From assembly GCF_001514285.1 (NCBI RefSeq), contig NZ_KQ949025.1, positions 437,571 to 501,570 on the forward strand: a stretch of 64,000 bases of DNA, read 5' to 3'. Below, piece by piece: positions 16,732-24,747 of the stretch. The DNA is from Streptomyces sp. DSM 15324. GTDB lineage: Bacteria > Actinomycetota > Actinomycetes > Streptomycetales > Streptomycetaceae. Each line of letters begins with the position of its first letter. Within the stretch, counting starts at the first letter, position 1. The translations under genes were made by a program, and so were the position numbers. Below the pieces are notes generated by a model. That model ran no database searches. It saw nothing but the letters and a program-made list of their open reading frames with translations, and was not told the DNA's origin.

Positions 16732-17757
16732 ATGAGTGACGGGACGGCAGCCGCCGCGACGGTCGAGGATCTCGATGTCCGGCTGGAGCGGCACCGGGTC
16801 GAGCTGACGGGCTACTGCTATCGCATGCTCGGTTCGTCCTTCGAGGCCGAGGACGCGGTGCAGGACACGCTCGTGCGGGCCTGGCGGAGCTACGACCGGT
16901 TCGAGGGCCGCTCCAGTCTGCGCTCGTGGCTGTACCGGATCGCGACGAACGTGTGTCTGGACATGCTGACGGCGGGCAACAAACGGGCCCGTCCGATGGA
17001 TCTCTCGGAGTCGACTCCGCTCGCCCAGGCGGCCCTGGCGCCCCGCCCCGACCACACCTGGCTGGAGCCGATGCCGGACGCGCGCGTGCTGCCCACGGTG
17101 GAGGACCCGGCGGAGGCGGCGGTCGCCAAGGAGTCGGTGCGGCTGGCGTTCATGGCGGCGCTCCAGCAGTTGCCGCCCAAGCAGCGCGCGGTGCTGATCC
17201 TGCGCGAGGTGCTGGCGTGGCGGGCGAGTGAGGTCGCCGAACTGCTGGACACCACGGTCGCCTCGGTCAACAGCGCGTTGCAGCGGGCGCGGGCCACGCT
17301 GGCCGAGCGGGCGGAGGCGGGCGCGGACGCGGCGGTGTCGGACCCGCTGGACGAGGAGCAGCGCAAGCTGCTCGAGCGCTATGTGGCGGCCTTCGAGGGG
17401 TACGACATGGCCGCCCTGACGGCGTTGCTGCACGAGGACGCCATCATGACGATGCCGCCGTTCGACCTGTGGCTGACCGGCCACGACGACATCACGGGGT
17501 TCATGACGACGCTCGGCTCGGCCTGCGAGGGCTCGCGGCTCCTGCCGGTCCGGGTGAACGGGCTGCCGGGCTTCGCCCAGTACAAGCCGGACCCGGACAA
17601 GGGCGGCTTCAGCCCCTGGGCGATCCAGGTCCTGGAGATCTCAGACGGCCGCCTCACCGGGTTCCACTTCTACCTCGACACCCAGCGCTGGTTCCCCCTC
17701 TTCGGCCTCCCCCTCCACCTCGACGGGGAGTCCGACGAGGTCGAGCAGGGCGCGTAG
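16732..17757 (+). CDS. ECF sigma factor with C-terminal SnoaL-like domain
   Basis: 341 residues. Sigma region 2 is at about 22-95 (YCYRMLGSSFEAEDAVQDTL, then SWLYRIATNVCLD). Region 4 is at about 140-195 (LPPKQRAVLILREVLAWRAS, then VAELLDTTVASVNSALQRAR). The last 130 residues, from LLERYVAAFEGYDMAAL, form an NTF2/SnoaL-like fold (DAIMTMPPFDLWLTG). This is the architecture of the SigG/SigJ/ECF41-ECF56 type, where the extension replaces a separate anti-sigma and may sense a small molecule. No anti-sigma gene is adjacent. Its last 117 bp overlap the opposing STAS gene. Confidence 0.85.
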   Translation: MSDGTAAAATVEDLDVRLERHRVELTGYCYRMLGSSFEAEDAVQDTLVRAWRSYDRFEGRSSLRSWLYRIATNVCLDMLTAGNKRARPMDLSESTPLAQAALAPRPDHTWLEPMPDARVLPTVEDPAEAAVAKESVRLAFMAALQQLPPKQRAVLILREVLAWRASEVAELLDTTVASVNSALQRARATLAERAEAGADAAVSDPLDEEQRKLLERYVAAFEGYDMAALTALLHEDAIMTMPPFDLWLTGHDDITGFMTTLGSACEGSRLLPVRVNGLPGFAQYKPDPDKGGFSPWAIQVLEISDGRLTGFHFYLDTQRWFPLFGLPLHLDGESDEVEQGA

Positions 17758-17997
17758 GCCGGGATCGGGGCCGCGCAGCCGTATCCGTCCCCCGGCCCTG
17801 CGGGCGGCGAGCTGGAGCCGGGCCAGCAGCTCGACGACGGCCAGTCCCGGCGGCCCCCCGAGCCCGCTGACGTCACAGACGACGACTCCGCCGTCCCCGG
17901 CCGTCAGCAGGGCCCGTACGGCATCGGCGAACCCTGCCGCCCGTTCGCGGGTGACAGGGCCGGTCAGGGCGAGTACGGGCGGTGTCCTGGGGTCCAC
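17641..17997 (-). CDS. STAS-domain protein (anti-anti-sigma-like)
   Basis: 118 residues from GTG at 17997. Residues about 8-100 follow the STAS pattern: a strand LALTGPVTRERAAGFADAV, then VVVCDVSGLGGPPGLAVVE where anti-anti-sigma factors have D-[FL]-S-x-[LV] with a phosphorylatable Ser, then the helix LLARLQLAARRAGGRIRL. The tail is Glu/Val-rich low complexity because it is read antisense to the end of the ECF sigma gene (117-bp overlap). The overlap makes the C-terminus suspicious, but the STAS core lies outside it. Proximity to a sigma factor may be coincidence. Confidence 0.6.
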   Translation of the reverse strand: MDPRTPPVLALTGPVTRERAAGFADAVRALLTAGDGGVVVCDVSGLGGPPGLAVVELLARLQLAARRAGGRIRLRGPDPGLRALLDLVGLPVEVEGEAEEGEPALGVEVEVEPGEAAV

Positions 17998-18048
17998 GTG
18001 CGGTAGACCCCGGCGGGGGGCTCAACTCATCGCGGCGCTACTGCGGCC

Positions 18049-18636
18049 TCAGTTCATGGGGAAGACTCCGGTGTCGATGTCCAGGTCGAAGGGGGCGGGC
18101 AGCGCCACTTTCTCGCCGTACTCGACGGAAACGAGGACGCGGTATGTGCCGTCTTCCGGGGCCCCGTAGAGCGTCGCCGTGGGACGGCCTCGGTGCCAGG
18201 GATCCAGGAGGAGGTAGAGAGGGACACCAGCGCGGGCGTAGCCGTGTGTCTTCTTGACTCGGTCGTGGTTGGCGTTGCTGGGAGACGTGATTTCCACAAC
18301 CAGTTCTGCCTCACCCGCATGCACGCGCTTACCGCGGCGCAACGCGGCTCTGGGCACGACGCACACATCTGGAACGAAGAACCCTGCCGTTTCAGGGACA
18401 GCCAGGCCGAGTGTCTGGTAGATGCCACAGCCCTCCGGGACCGCGGGATAGAGACGCTCGACCAGTAGCTCGGCAGTGTCATTGTGTTCTTCGGACGGCG
18501 GAGGCGACACGGTGACGATCCCTCCGACGATCTCCACCTTGCTGCCCTCCGGAGCGTCCGTTTCCTCCCAGACACGGACGATCTCGTCCCAGTCCTTGCC
18601 GCTAGGGGACTCGGACTCGACGCTGAGTGCGCTCAT
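18049..18636 (-). CDS. Uma2-family putative nuclease (DUF820)
   Basis: 195 residues with TAGGAG upstream of the ATG. The family core is present: KVEIVGGIVTVSPPPSEEHN, then FFVPDVCVVPRAAL with the PD, then ELVVEITSPSNANHDRVKKT with Glu and Lys, and YARAGVPLYLLLDP. This order matches the PD-(D/E)XK fold assigned to Uma2 proteins. The family is hugely expanded in Streptomyces and Cyanobacteria and its biological role is unresolved. A second, more distant member lies at 62852-63451. It stands alone. Confidence 0.85.
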   Translation of the reverse strand: MSALSVESESPSGKDWDEIVRVWEETDAPEGSKVEIVGGIVTVSPPPSEEHNDTAELLVERLYPAVPEGCGIYQTLGLAVPETAGFFVPDVCVVPRAALRRGKRVHAGEAELVVEITSPSNANHDRVKKTHGYARAGVPLYLLLDPWHRGRPTATLYGAPEDGTYRVLVSVEYGEKVALPAPFDLDIDTGVFPMN

Positions 18637-18676
18637 GGCGGTTCTCCTATCGGTGCGTCACCCATCACAGCATGCC

Positions 18677-18710
18677 GAACGGGACCGGCGGCGGTCCACC
18701 GATCCCGTTC
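18677..18710 (-). terminator. Hairpin downstream of deoA
   Basis: GAACGGGA (18677-18684) pairs with TCCCGTTC (18703-18710) across an 18-nt GC-rich loop, 22 bp beyond the thymidine phosphorylase stop. It probably ends the nucleoside operon. Confidence 0.5.
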
Positions 18711-18732
18711 ACCCGCATGGGGAAAGCGCAGG

Positions 18733-20016
18733 TCAGGCGATACGTTCCAGCACCACCGGCGATGCCGTGAACGCCGTACCGGTCGGGGCGATGTCGTAGG
18801 AGCCGGTCACCGCCTGGAGGGCGTAGTCGAAGCGCTCCGGGGTGTCGGTGTGCAGGGTCAGGAGGGGCTGGCCCGCGGTGACCGTGTCGCCGGGGCGGGC
18901 GTGGAGTTCGACGCCCGCGCCCGCCTGGACCGGGTCCTCCTTGCGGGCGCGGCCCGCGCCGAGGCGCCAGGCGGCGATGCCGATGTCGTAGGCGTCGAGG
19001 CGGGTGAGGACACCGGAGGAGGGGGCTGTGACGACGTGCTGTTCGCGGGCCACCGGCAGGGTGGCGTCCGGGTCGCCGCCCTGGGCCGCGATCATGCGGC
19101 GCCAGACGTCCATCGCCGAGCCGTCGGCGAGCGCCTTCGCCGGGTCGGCGTCCTTCACCCCGGCCGCGTCGAGCATCTCGCGGGCGAGGGCGATGGTCAG
19201 CTCCACGACGTCCGCCGGGCCGCCGCCCGCGAGGACCTCGATCGACTCGCGGACCTCCAGGGCGTTGCCCGCGGTCAGGCCGAGCGGGGTGTTCATGTCG
19301 GTGAGCAGGGCGACCGTCTTCACGCCGTGGTCGGTGCCGAGGCCGACCATCGTGGAGGCCAGCTCACGGGCGTCCTCGACGGTCTTCATGAAGGCGCCGG
19401 TGCCGACCTTCACGTCGAGGACCAGGGAGCCGGTGCCCTCGGCGATCTTCTTGGACATGATCGAGGAGGCGATGAGGGGGATCGCCTCGACGGTGCCGGT
19501 GACGTCGCGCAGGGCGTACAGCTTCTTGTCGGCGGGGGCGAGGCCGTCGCCGGCCGCGCAGATCACGGCGCCGGTGGTGTCGAGGACGGAGAGCATCTCC
19601 TCGTTGGAGAGCAGGGCGCGCCAGCCGGGGATGGACTCCAGCTTGTCCAGGGTGCCGCCGGTGTGGCCGAGGCCGCGGCCGGAGAGCTGCGGGACGGCGG
19701 CGCCGCAGGCCGCGACGAGCGGGGCGAGCGGCAGCGTGATCTTGTCGCCGACGCCGCCGGTGGAGTGCTTGTCGGCGGTCGGGCGGGACAGGGACGAGAA
19801 GTCCATGCGTTCCCCGCTCGCGATCATCGCGGCGGTCCAGCGGGCGATCTCCCGGCGGTTCATGCCGTTGAGCAGGACGGCCATCGCGAGCGACGACATC
19901 TGCTCGTCGGCGACCTCGCCGCGGGTGTACGCGTCGATGACCCAGTCGATCTGCGCGTCGCTGAGTTCGCCGCGGTCCCGCTTGGTGCGGATGACGGAGA
20001 TGGCGTCCATGGCCAT
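18733..20016 (-). CDS. deoA: Thymidine phosphorylase
   Basis: 427 residues, full length. It begins MDAISVIRTKRDRGELSDAQ with the small alpha domain. The phosphate-binding ADKHSTGGVGDKITLPLAP has Lys83-His84-Ser85, followed by the family signature SGRGLGHTGGTLDKLESIPG (about 111-130) and KKLYALRDVTGTVEAIPLI. The C-terminal PYNP domain ends the chain. It cleaves thymidine (and probably deoxyuridine or uridine) to base and (deoxy)ribose-1-phosphate. It is last in the minus-strand operon of ABC ATPase, two permeases, cytidine deaminase and deoA, separated from cdd by 95 bp with an imperfect hairpin. It degrades imported pyrimidine nucleosides. Confidence 0.95.
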   Translation of the reverse strand: MAMDAISVIRTKRDRGELSDAQIDWVIDAYTRGEVADEQMSSLAMAVLLNGMNRREIARWTAAMIASGERMDFSSLSRPTADKHSTGGVGDKITLPLAPLVAACGAAVPQLSGRGLGHTGGTLDKLESIPGWRALLSNEEMLSVLDTTGAVICAAGDGLAPADKKLYALRDVTGTVEAIPLIASSIMSKKIAEGTGSLVLDVKVGTGAFMKTVEDARELASTMVGLGTDHGVKTVALLTDMNTPLGLTAGNALEVRESIEVLAGGGPADVVELTIALAREMLDAAGVKDADPAKALADGSAMDVWRRMIAAQGGDPDATLPVAREQHVVTAPSSGVLTRLDAYDIGIAAWRLGAGRARKEDPVQAGAGVELHARPGDTVTAGQPLLTLHTDTPERFDYALQAVTGSYDIAPTGTAFTASPVVLERIA

Positions 20017-20050
20017 GGCGTGCGTTCCTTCCGAGGGTCCAGAAAGTGTG

Positions 20051-20088
20051 CGGCCCCCCTGAGCGTGTCCAGCGATTCAGAGGGGCCG
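20051..20088 (-). terminator. Imperfect hairpin between cdd and deoA
   Basis: CGGCCCCCCTGA (20051-20062) and TCAGAGGGGCCG (20077-20088) pair with one mismatch. It may attenuate transcription into deoA or be a processing site. GCTT repeated four times (20098-20113) directly abuts the cdd stop codon. Confidence 0.35.
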
Positions 20089-20111
20089 TACGGAGGTGCT
20101 TGCTTGCTTGC

Positions 20112-20504
20112 TTACTTGGTGAGGTGGTCCGGGCCGAAGGCCTGCGGGAGCATCTCGGCGAGGGGCAGGATGCCGGCCGGGGTCTCCAGCAGGAGCTCGG
20201 CGCCGCCGAACTCGTACAGCAGCTGGCGGCAGCGGCCGCACGGGACCAGGACCTCGCCCTTGCCGTCCACGCAGGTGAAGTGCGTGAGCCGGCCGCCGCC
20301 GGTGTTCTGCAGCTCGGAGACCAGCCCGCACTCGGCGCACAGGCCGAGCCCGTAGGAGGCGTTCTCGACGTTGCAGCCGGAGACGATCCGGCCGTCGTCG
20401 ACGAGGGCCGCCACGCCGACCGGGTAGCCGGAGTACGGGGCGTACGCCCGGGACATGGCGTCCCGGGCCACCGAACGCAGCTTCTCCCAGTCGACCGGGG
20501 TCAC
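20112..20504 (-). CDS. cdd: Cytidine deaminase
   Basis: 130 residues from GTG at 20504, which overlaps the stop of the upstream permease (GTGA). Zinc site: CNVENASYGLGLCAECGLVS with the N-V-E-N substrate segment and the Cys-Ala-Glu triad, then VPCGRCRQLLYEFGG with the two further Cys ligands. This is the homotetrameric CDA type. It converts cytidine and deoxycytidine to uridine and deoxyuridine, feeding thymidine phosphorylase downstream. Full length, no oddities. Confidence 0.95.
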   Translation of the reverse strand: MTPVDWEKLRSVARDAMSRAYAPYSGYPVGVAALVDDGRIVSGCNVENASYGLGLCAECGLVSELQNTGGGRLTHFTCVDGKGEVLVPCGRCRQLLYEFGGAELLLETPAGILPLAEMLPQAFGPDHLTK

Positions 20505-21763
20505 TTGCCCTGTCCCTTCCGGTACGGCAGTCCGTCGGCCTTCGGCATGCGCAGGCGCTGGGCGGACAGCGAGAGGACCAGCAGGGTGACGACGTACGGG
20601 GTGGCGGTGACGACCTGGTTGGGGACCTCGTCGGTGCTGACGTACCAGACGAACATCAGGGCCGCGACCGCGGCGGTGATGAAGGCCGGGACGTACTGCT
20701 TCTTCCAGGCCAGGTAGGCGACGCCGACGACCAGCAGGATCGCGAGCAGCAGGATCAGCGCGTGGACGTTGGTCGCGCCGCCGCGCAGGTTGAGGCTGTC
20801 GGTGTAGCCGAAGAGCCCGGCGCCGAGGGCGAGGCCGCCCGGCATCCAGTTGCCGAAGATCATCGCGGCGAGACCGATGTAGCCGCGGCCGGCGGTCTGG
20901 CCGTCGAGGTAGACGTTCGACGCGACGATCGACAGGAAGGCGCCGCCGAGGCCGGCGAAGCCGCCGGAGACGATCACGGCGATGTACTTGTACTTGTAGA
21001 CGTTGACGCCGAGGGACTCGGCGGCCACCGGGTTCTCGCCGCAGGAGCGCAGGCGCAGACCGAAGGAGGTGCGCCACAGCACGTACCAGGTGCCCGGGAC
21101 GAGGGCGACGGCGACGACGGTGAGCGGCGACAGGTTGGTGATCAGGCCGCCTACCAGGCCGGCGAGGTCGGAGATCAGGAACCAGTGCTTGTCGTTGAGG
21201 GTCTCCAGCCAGCCGGACAGGCCGGGGACGTCGAAGGTGCCGAGCGACTCGATCGGCGGGGACTGCTTGGAGGAGCCCTGCGGGGCGCCCTCGAAGGTGA
21301 ACTTCGACAGGTAGCGGGTGACGCCCAGGGCGAGGATGTTCAGGGCCACACCGGAGACGATGTGGTTGACCTTGAAGGTGACGGTGGCGATGGCGTGCAG
21401 GACGGCGCCGAGCGCGCCGCCGACGATGCCGAAGGCGACACCGGTCCACGGGCCCCACTGGTAGCCGGCCCAGGCGCCGAACCAGGTGCCGAGGATCATC
21501 ATGCCCTCGAGGCCGATGTTGACGACGCCGGCCCGCTCGGCCCACAGACCGCCGAGACCGGCGAGTCCGATCGGGACGGCGGCGCGCAGGGCGGTGGACA
21601 TCTGGCCGGTGGACGTGATGCCGTCCGCGCCGGTGATCAGACGGACCGCCGAGGTCAGGATCAGGACGCCCGCGATGACCAGCAGGAGGACGGGCAGCGA
21701 CATCCGGCGGCCGCCCTTGCCGGGCTGCCCGGACTTCGGCTTCGCGATGGTCGCGGTGCTCAT
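20501..21763 (-). CDS. Nucleoside ABC transporter permease (second)
   Basis: 420 residues with about ten membrane segments. It contains the permease signature of the BMP/nucleoside group: GGLWAERAGVVNIGLEGMMI (about 75-95) and LRSCGENPVAAESLGVNVYK, the cytoplasmic coupling loop, then GGFAGLGGAFLSI. This is the shorter YufQ/NupQ-like permease with an extra hydrophobic C-terminal portion. It partners the permease encoded just upstream (1-nt overlap) and the ATPase two genes upstream. The stop overlaps cdd. The system imports purine and/or pyrimidine nucleosides captured by the BMP lipoproteins at 24.7-27.1 kb. Confidence 0.9.
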   Translation of the reverse strand: MSTATIAKPKSGQPGKGGRRMSLPVLLLVIAGVLILTSAVRLITGADGITSTGQMSTALRAAVPIGLAGLGGLWAERAGVVNIGLEGMMILGTWFGAWAGYQWGPWTGVAFGIVGGALGAVLHAIATVTFKVNHIVSGVALNILALGVTRYLSKFTFEGAPQGSSKQSPPIESLGTFDVPGLSGWLETLNDKHWFLISDLAGLVGGLITNLSPLTVVAVALVPGTWYVLWRTSFGLRLRSCGENPVAAESLGVNVYKYKYIAVIVSGGFAGLGGAFLSIVASNVYLDGQTAGRGYIGLAAMIFGNWMPGGLALGAGLFGYTDSLNLRGGATNVHALILLLAILLVVGVAYLAWKKQYVPAFITAAVAALMFVWYVSTDEVPNQVVTATPYVVTLLVLSLSAQRLRMPKADGLPYRKGQGK

Positions 21764-22878
21764 CAGACCGCCACCTCCTTCTTGGTGTTCGCGGCGGCGG
21801 CGAGTTCCTCACCGACGCGCTTCTGCTGGCGGCGCAGACCCCAGGTGCGGACGACCTCGTAGGAGATGACGACCGCGAAGACGATCAGGCCCTGCATGAT
21901 CATCGCGATCTCCTTCTCGTACGGCTGGGGAGTCGCGTAGTCGAGGGCGGGGGACGCCTTGTCGAGGAAGGCCCACAGGAGGGCGGCGAGGGCGATGCCG
22001 CCGGGGTTGTTGCGGCCGAGCAGGGCGATGCCGATGGCGGTGAAGCCGACGCCGGTCGGGAAGCTCAGGCTGTAGGTGTGGGCGTCGCCGAGCAGCAGCG
22101 GCAGACCGGCGAGGCCGGAGACCGCGCCGGAGACGATCATCACGGTGAGGATCATGCGCTTGGCGTCGACGCCGGAGGCGGCGGCGGCCGACTCGGACTC
22201 GCCGGTGGCGCGCAGGTCGAAGCCGAAGCGGGTGCGGTTGAGGACCAGCCAGTAGACGATGCCGAGCGCGATGGCGAGGAAGACCAGGCCGTAGATCTCG
22301 CCGACGTCGGCGCCCAGGTTGATGCCGGGGACCCAGCCGGACTTCTTCATGATGCCGGTGGTCTTGTTGTCGCCGACGAGCTGGCCGAAGACGTCGGGCA
22401 GGGTGAGGTAGGCGATGAGGCTGGTGGCGATCGCGTTGAGCATGATCGTCGCGACGACCTCGCTGACGCCCCGGGTGACCTTCAGGACGCCCGCGACGCC
22501 GGCCCAGATGCCGCCGGTGAAGGCGGCGACCAGCAGCAGCAGCGGGACCTGGAGGAAGGCCGGCAGGTCCATGTGGGCGCCGACCACGGCGGTCATCATC
22601 GCGGCGAGGCGGTACTGGCCGTCCACGCCGATGTTGAACAGGTTCATGCGGAAGCCGAGGGCGACCGCGAGGGCGGCGATGTAGTACAGCGACGCCTGGT
22701 TGATGATCAGGACCTGGACGTCGGAGTAGCCGATCTGCTCCAGCATGAGCGTGTACGGCTCGATCGGGCTCTTGCCCGAGGCGATCAGCACGACCGAGGT
22801 CAGCAGGATCGCCGCGACGAGCGCCATGACCGGTCCGGCCACGGCGAGGAGCACGCGCTCCTTGTCGAACTTCTTCAT
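21763..22878 (-). CDS. Nucleoside ABC transporter permease (first)
   Basis: 371 residues with about nine membrane segments. It starts [20 protein letters not shown] and contains GFRMNLFNIGVDGQYRLAAM, the YufP/NupP equivalent of the inner-membrane signature, and GFDLRATGESESAAAASGVD, the coupling loop. The start overlaps the ABC ATPase stop by 4 nt (ATGA), and the end overlaps the second permease by one base. The tight coupling supports a 1:1:1 complex. Confidence 0.92.
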   Translation of the reverse strand: MKKFDKERVLLAVAGPVMALVAAILLTSVVLIASGKSPIEPYTLMLEQIGYSDVQVLIINQASLYYIAALAVALGFRMNLFNIGVDGQYRLAAMMTAVVGAHMDLPAFLQVPLLLLVAAFTGGIWAGVAGVLKVTRGVSEVVATIMLNAIATSLIAYLTLPDVFGQLVGDNKTTGIMKKSGWVPGINLGADVGEIYGLVFLAIALGIVYWLVLNRTRFGFDLRATGESESAAAASGVDAKRMILTVMIVSGAVSGLAGLPLLLGDAHTYSLSFPTGVGFTAIGIALLGRNNPGGIALAALLWAFLDKASPALDYATPQPYEKEIAMIMQGLIVFAVVISYEVVRTWGLRRQQKRVGEELAAAANTKKEVAV

Positions 22879-24527
22879 CGGGCCTCGTCCTCCGGGGCGC
22901 TCGCTTCCTCGACGTGCTCAAGGTGTCCGGTGGCGGCACCCGTCATGGCCGAGCCCAGTTCCTCCGGGGTGATGGTGGCGGGGTCGGCGTCCGCGACCAG
23001 CCTGCCGTTGTAGATCACGCGCAGGGTGTCCGACAGGCCGATCAGCTCGTCCAGGTCGGCGGAGATCAGCAGCACGGCCAGGCCCTCGCGGCGGGCCTCG
23101 CGGATGCGGTCCCAGATCTGGGCCTGTGCGCCGACGTCCACGCCGCGGGTGGGGTGGGCGGCGATCAGGAACTTCGGGTTGTGGCTCATCTCGCGGCCGA
23201 CGATCAGCTTCTGCTGGTTGCCGCCGGAGAGGGAGGCGGCGGTGACGTCGATGCCGGGGGTGCGGACGTCGAACTCCTCGACGATCCGGCGGGTGTCGGC
23301 CTGGGCGCCCTTGGGGTTCAGCCAGAAGCCCTTGGCGTTGGGCGTCTCGGTGACATGGCCGAGGATTCGGTTCTCCCAGAGGGGGGCCTCCAGGAGCAGG
23401 CCCTGGCGGTGGCGGTCCTCGGGGATGTAGCCGACGCCGGACTCGCGGCGCTTGCGGGTGGGCCAGGGGGTGATGTCCTCGCCGAGGAAGGAGATCGTGC
23501 CGGCGTCGGCGTTCTTGGTGCCGATCAGGGCGTCGATCAGCTCGGTCTGGCCGTTGCCCTCGACTCCGGCGATGCCCATGACCTCGCCGGCGTGGATGGT
23601 GAAGCTGACGTCGTCCAGGACGCGCTTGATCTCGCCGCCCTCGGGAGCCAGCGTGATGCCGCCGGTGGGCTCGGCCTCGGTGCCCATCGAGGCGCCGCCG
23701 CTGGCGTAGACGGTGAGGCCCGCGACCGTGAGGACGGCCTGGTCGGTGACCGTGGACTCGGCGGTCTCCGGGGTGGGCAGCTCGGAGCCGACCATCATCT
23801 CGGCGAGCTGGCGGGGGGTGGTCTCGGACGGGACCGCCGTGCCGACGGTCGTGCCGCGCCGGATGACGGTGATGTCGTCGGCGACGGAGAGGACCTCGCC
23901 CAGCTTGTGGGAGATGAAGATGACGGAGAGGCCCTCGGCCTTGAGCTCGCGCAGGTTGGCGAAGAGGGCGTCGACCTCCTGCGGGACCAGGACGGCGGTC
24001 GGCTCGTCGAGGATGAGGGTGCGGGCGCCGCGGAAGAGGACCTTGAGGATCTCCACGCGCTGGCGGTCGGCGACACCGAGGTCCTCGACGAGGGCGTCGG
24101 GGCGCACCCCGAGGCCGTAGCGGTCGGAGATCTCCTTGATCTTCTTGCGGGCGGCGCCGCCGATGCCGTGCAGCTTCTCGCTGCCGAGCACCACGTTCTC
24201 CAGGACGGTCAGGTTGTCGGCCAGCATGAAGTGCTGGTGGACCATGCCGATGCCGCGGGCGATGGCGTCGGCGGGGCTGGAGAAGCTCACCTGCTGTCCG
24301 TCGACGGCGATGGTGCCCTCGTCCGGCTTCTGCATGCCGTAGAGGATCTTCATCAGGGTCGACTTGCCGGCGCCGTTCTCTCCGACCAGGGCGTGCACGG
24401 TGCCCTTGCGGACGGTCAGGTGGATGTCGTGGTTGGCGACGACTCCGGGGAAGCGCTTGGTGATACCCGCCAGCTCTACCGCGATCGTCGACTGTGCGGT
24501 GAGCGGAGGGCTGCTGGACGCGTCGAT
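22875..24527 (-). CDS. Nucleoside ABC transporter ATPase (two ABC domains), apparent ATC start
   Basis: 550 residues. First ABC domain: Walker [10 protein letters not shown] (about 48-56), Q loop at [11 protein letters not shown], Walker [11 protein letters not shown]. Second domain: degenerate P-loop region [10 protein letters not shown], signature LSGGNQQK, and a helix after [11 protein letters not shown]. This twin-domain form is the YufO/RbsA-like ATPase of nucleoside importers. Homologous sequence ([18 protein letters not shown]) runs upstream of the first in-frame GTG (24398), yet no ATG, GTG or TTG exists in frame before the upstream stop. A perfect AAGGAG at 24536-24541 lies 8 nt before ATC at 24527, so ATC is the likely start. 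CTG at 24473 is an alternative. Confidence 0.85.
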   Translation of the reverse strand: MDASSSPPLTAQSTIAVELAGITKRFPGVVANHDIHLTVRKGTVHALVGENGAGKSTLMKILYGMQKPDEGTIAVDGQQVSFSSPADAIARGIGMVHQHFMLADNLTVLENVVLGSEKLHGIGGAARKKIKEISDRYGLGVRPDALVEDLGVADRQRVEILKVLFRGARTLILDEPTAVLVPQEVDALFANLRELKAEGLSVIFISHKLGEVLSVADDITVIRRGTTVGTAVPSETTPRQLAEMMVGSELPTPETAESTVTDQAVLTVAGLTVYASGGASMGTEAEPTGGITLAPEGGEIKRVLDDVSFTIHAGEVMGIAGVEGNGQTELIDALIGTKNADAGTISFLGEDITPWPTRKRRESGVGYIPEDRHRQGLLLEAPLWENRILGHVTETPNAKGFWLNPKGAQADTRRIVEEFDVRTPGIDVTAASLSGGNQQKLIVGREMSHNPKFLIAAHPTRGVDVGAQAQIWDRIREARREGLAVLLISADLDELIGLSDTLRVIYNGRLVADADPATITPEELGSAMTGAATGHLEHVEEASAPEDEAR

Positions 24528-24535
24528 GGCGCACT

Positions 24536-24541
24536 CTCCTT
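24536..24541 (-). promoter_or_regulatory. Shine-Dalgarno that places the ATC start of the ABC ATPase
   Basis: AAGGAG on the minus strand, 8 nt from ATC at 24527-24525. No canonical start codon follows it in the frame of the protein. Confidence 0.6.
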
Positions 24542-24556
24542 GGGAAAGGGGCCGCT

Positions 24557-24568
24557 CTACGCGCGTAG
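24557..24568. promoter_or_regulatory. TACGCGCGTA operator upstream of the nucleoside ABC operon
   Basis: CTACGCGCGTAG, identical over 12 bp to the site before adenosine deaminase, lies 30 bp upstream of the ABC ATPase start in a short AT-containing promoter region (TTTAAATAG at 24579-24587). Confidence 0.65.
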
Positions 24569-24644
24569 CGCCCCTGCTTTAAATAGTGCTCGGATCTGAT
24601 CGCTCATTTTCGGTCACGATCCGTTCCGAGCATTCTGCCGCGAA

Positions 24645-24676
24645 GGGGCACGAGTACGCCGTGGTTCCCGTGCCCC
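24645..24676 (-). terminator. Hairpin downstream of the first BMP lipoprotein gene
   Basis: GGGGCACG (24645-24652) pairs with CGTGCCCC (24669-24676) across a 16-nt loop, about 70 bp after the lipoprotein stop. It could end that transcript before the ABC promoter. Confidence 0.4.
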
Positions 24677-24747
24677 GTTCCGTGGCCGTCACGCTGTCAT
24701 CGCAGCGCCCTGTAGGCCAATCCCTGCGACCGGTTCGATTCGCCGGA

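Noticed and set aside
18484..20355. Long plus-strand frame opposite deoA
   Set aside because: Antisense to thymidine phosphorylase, which has all catalytic motifs.
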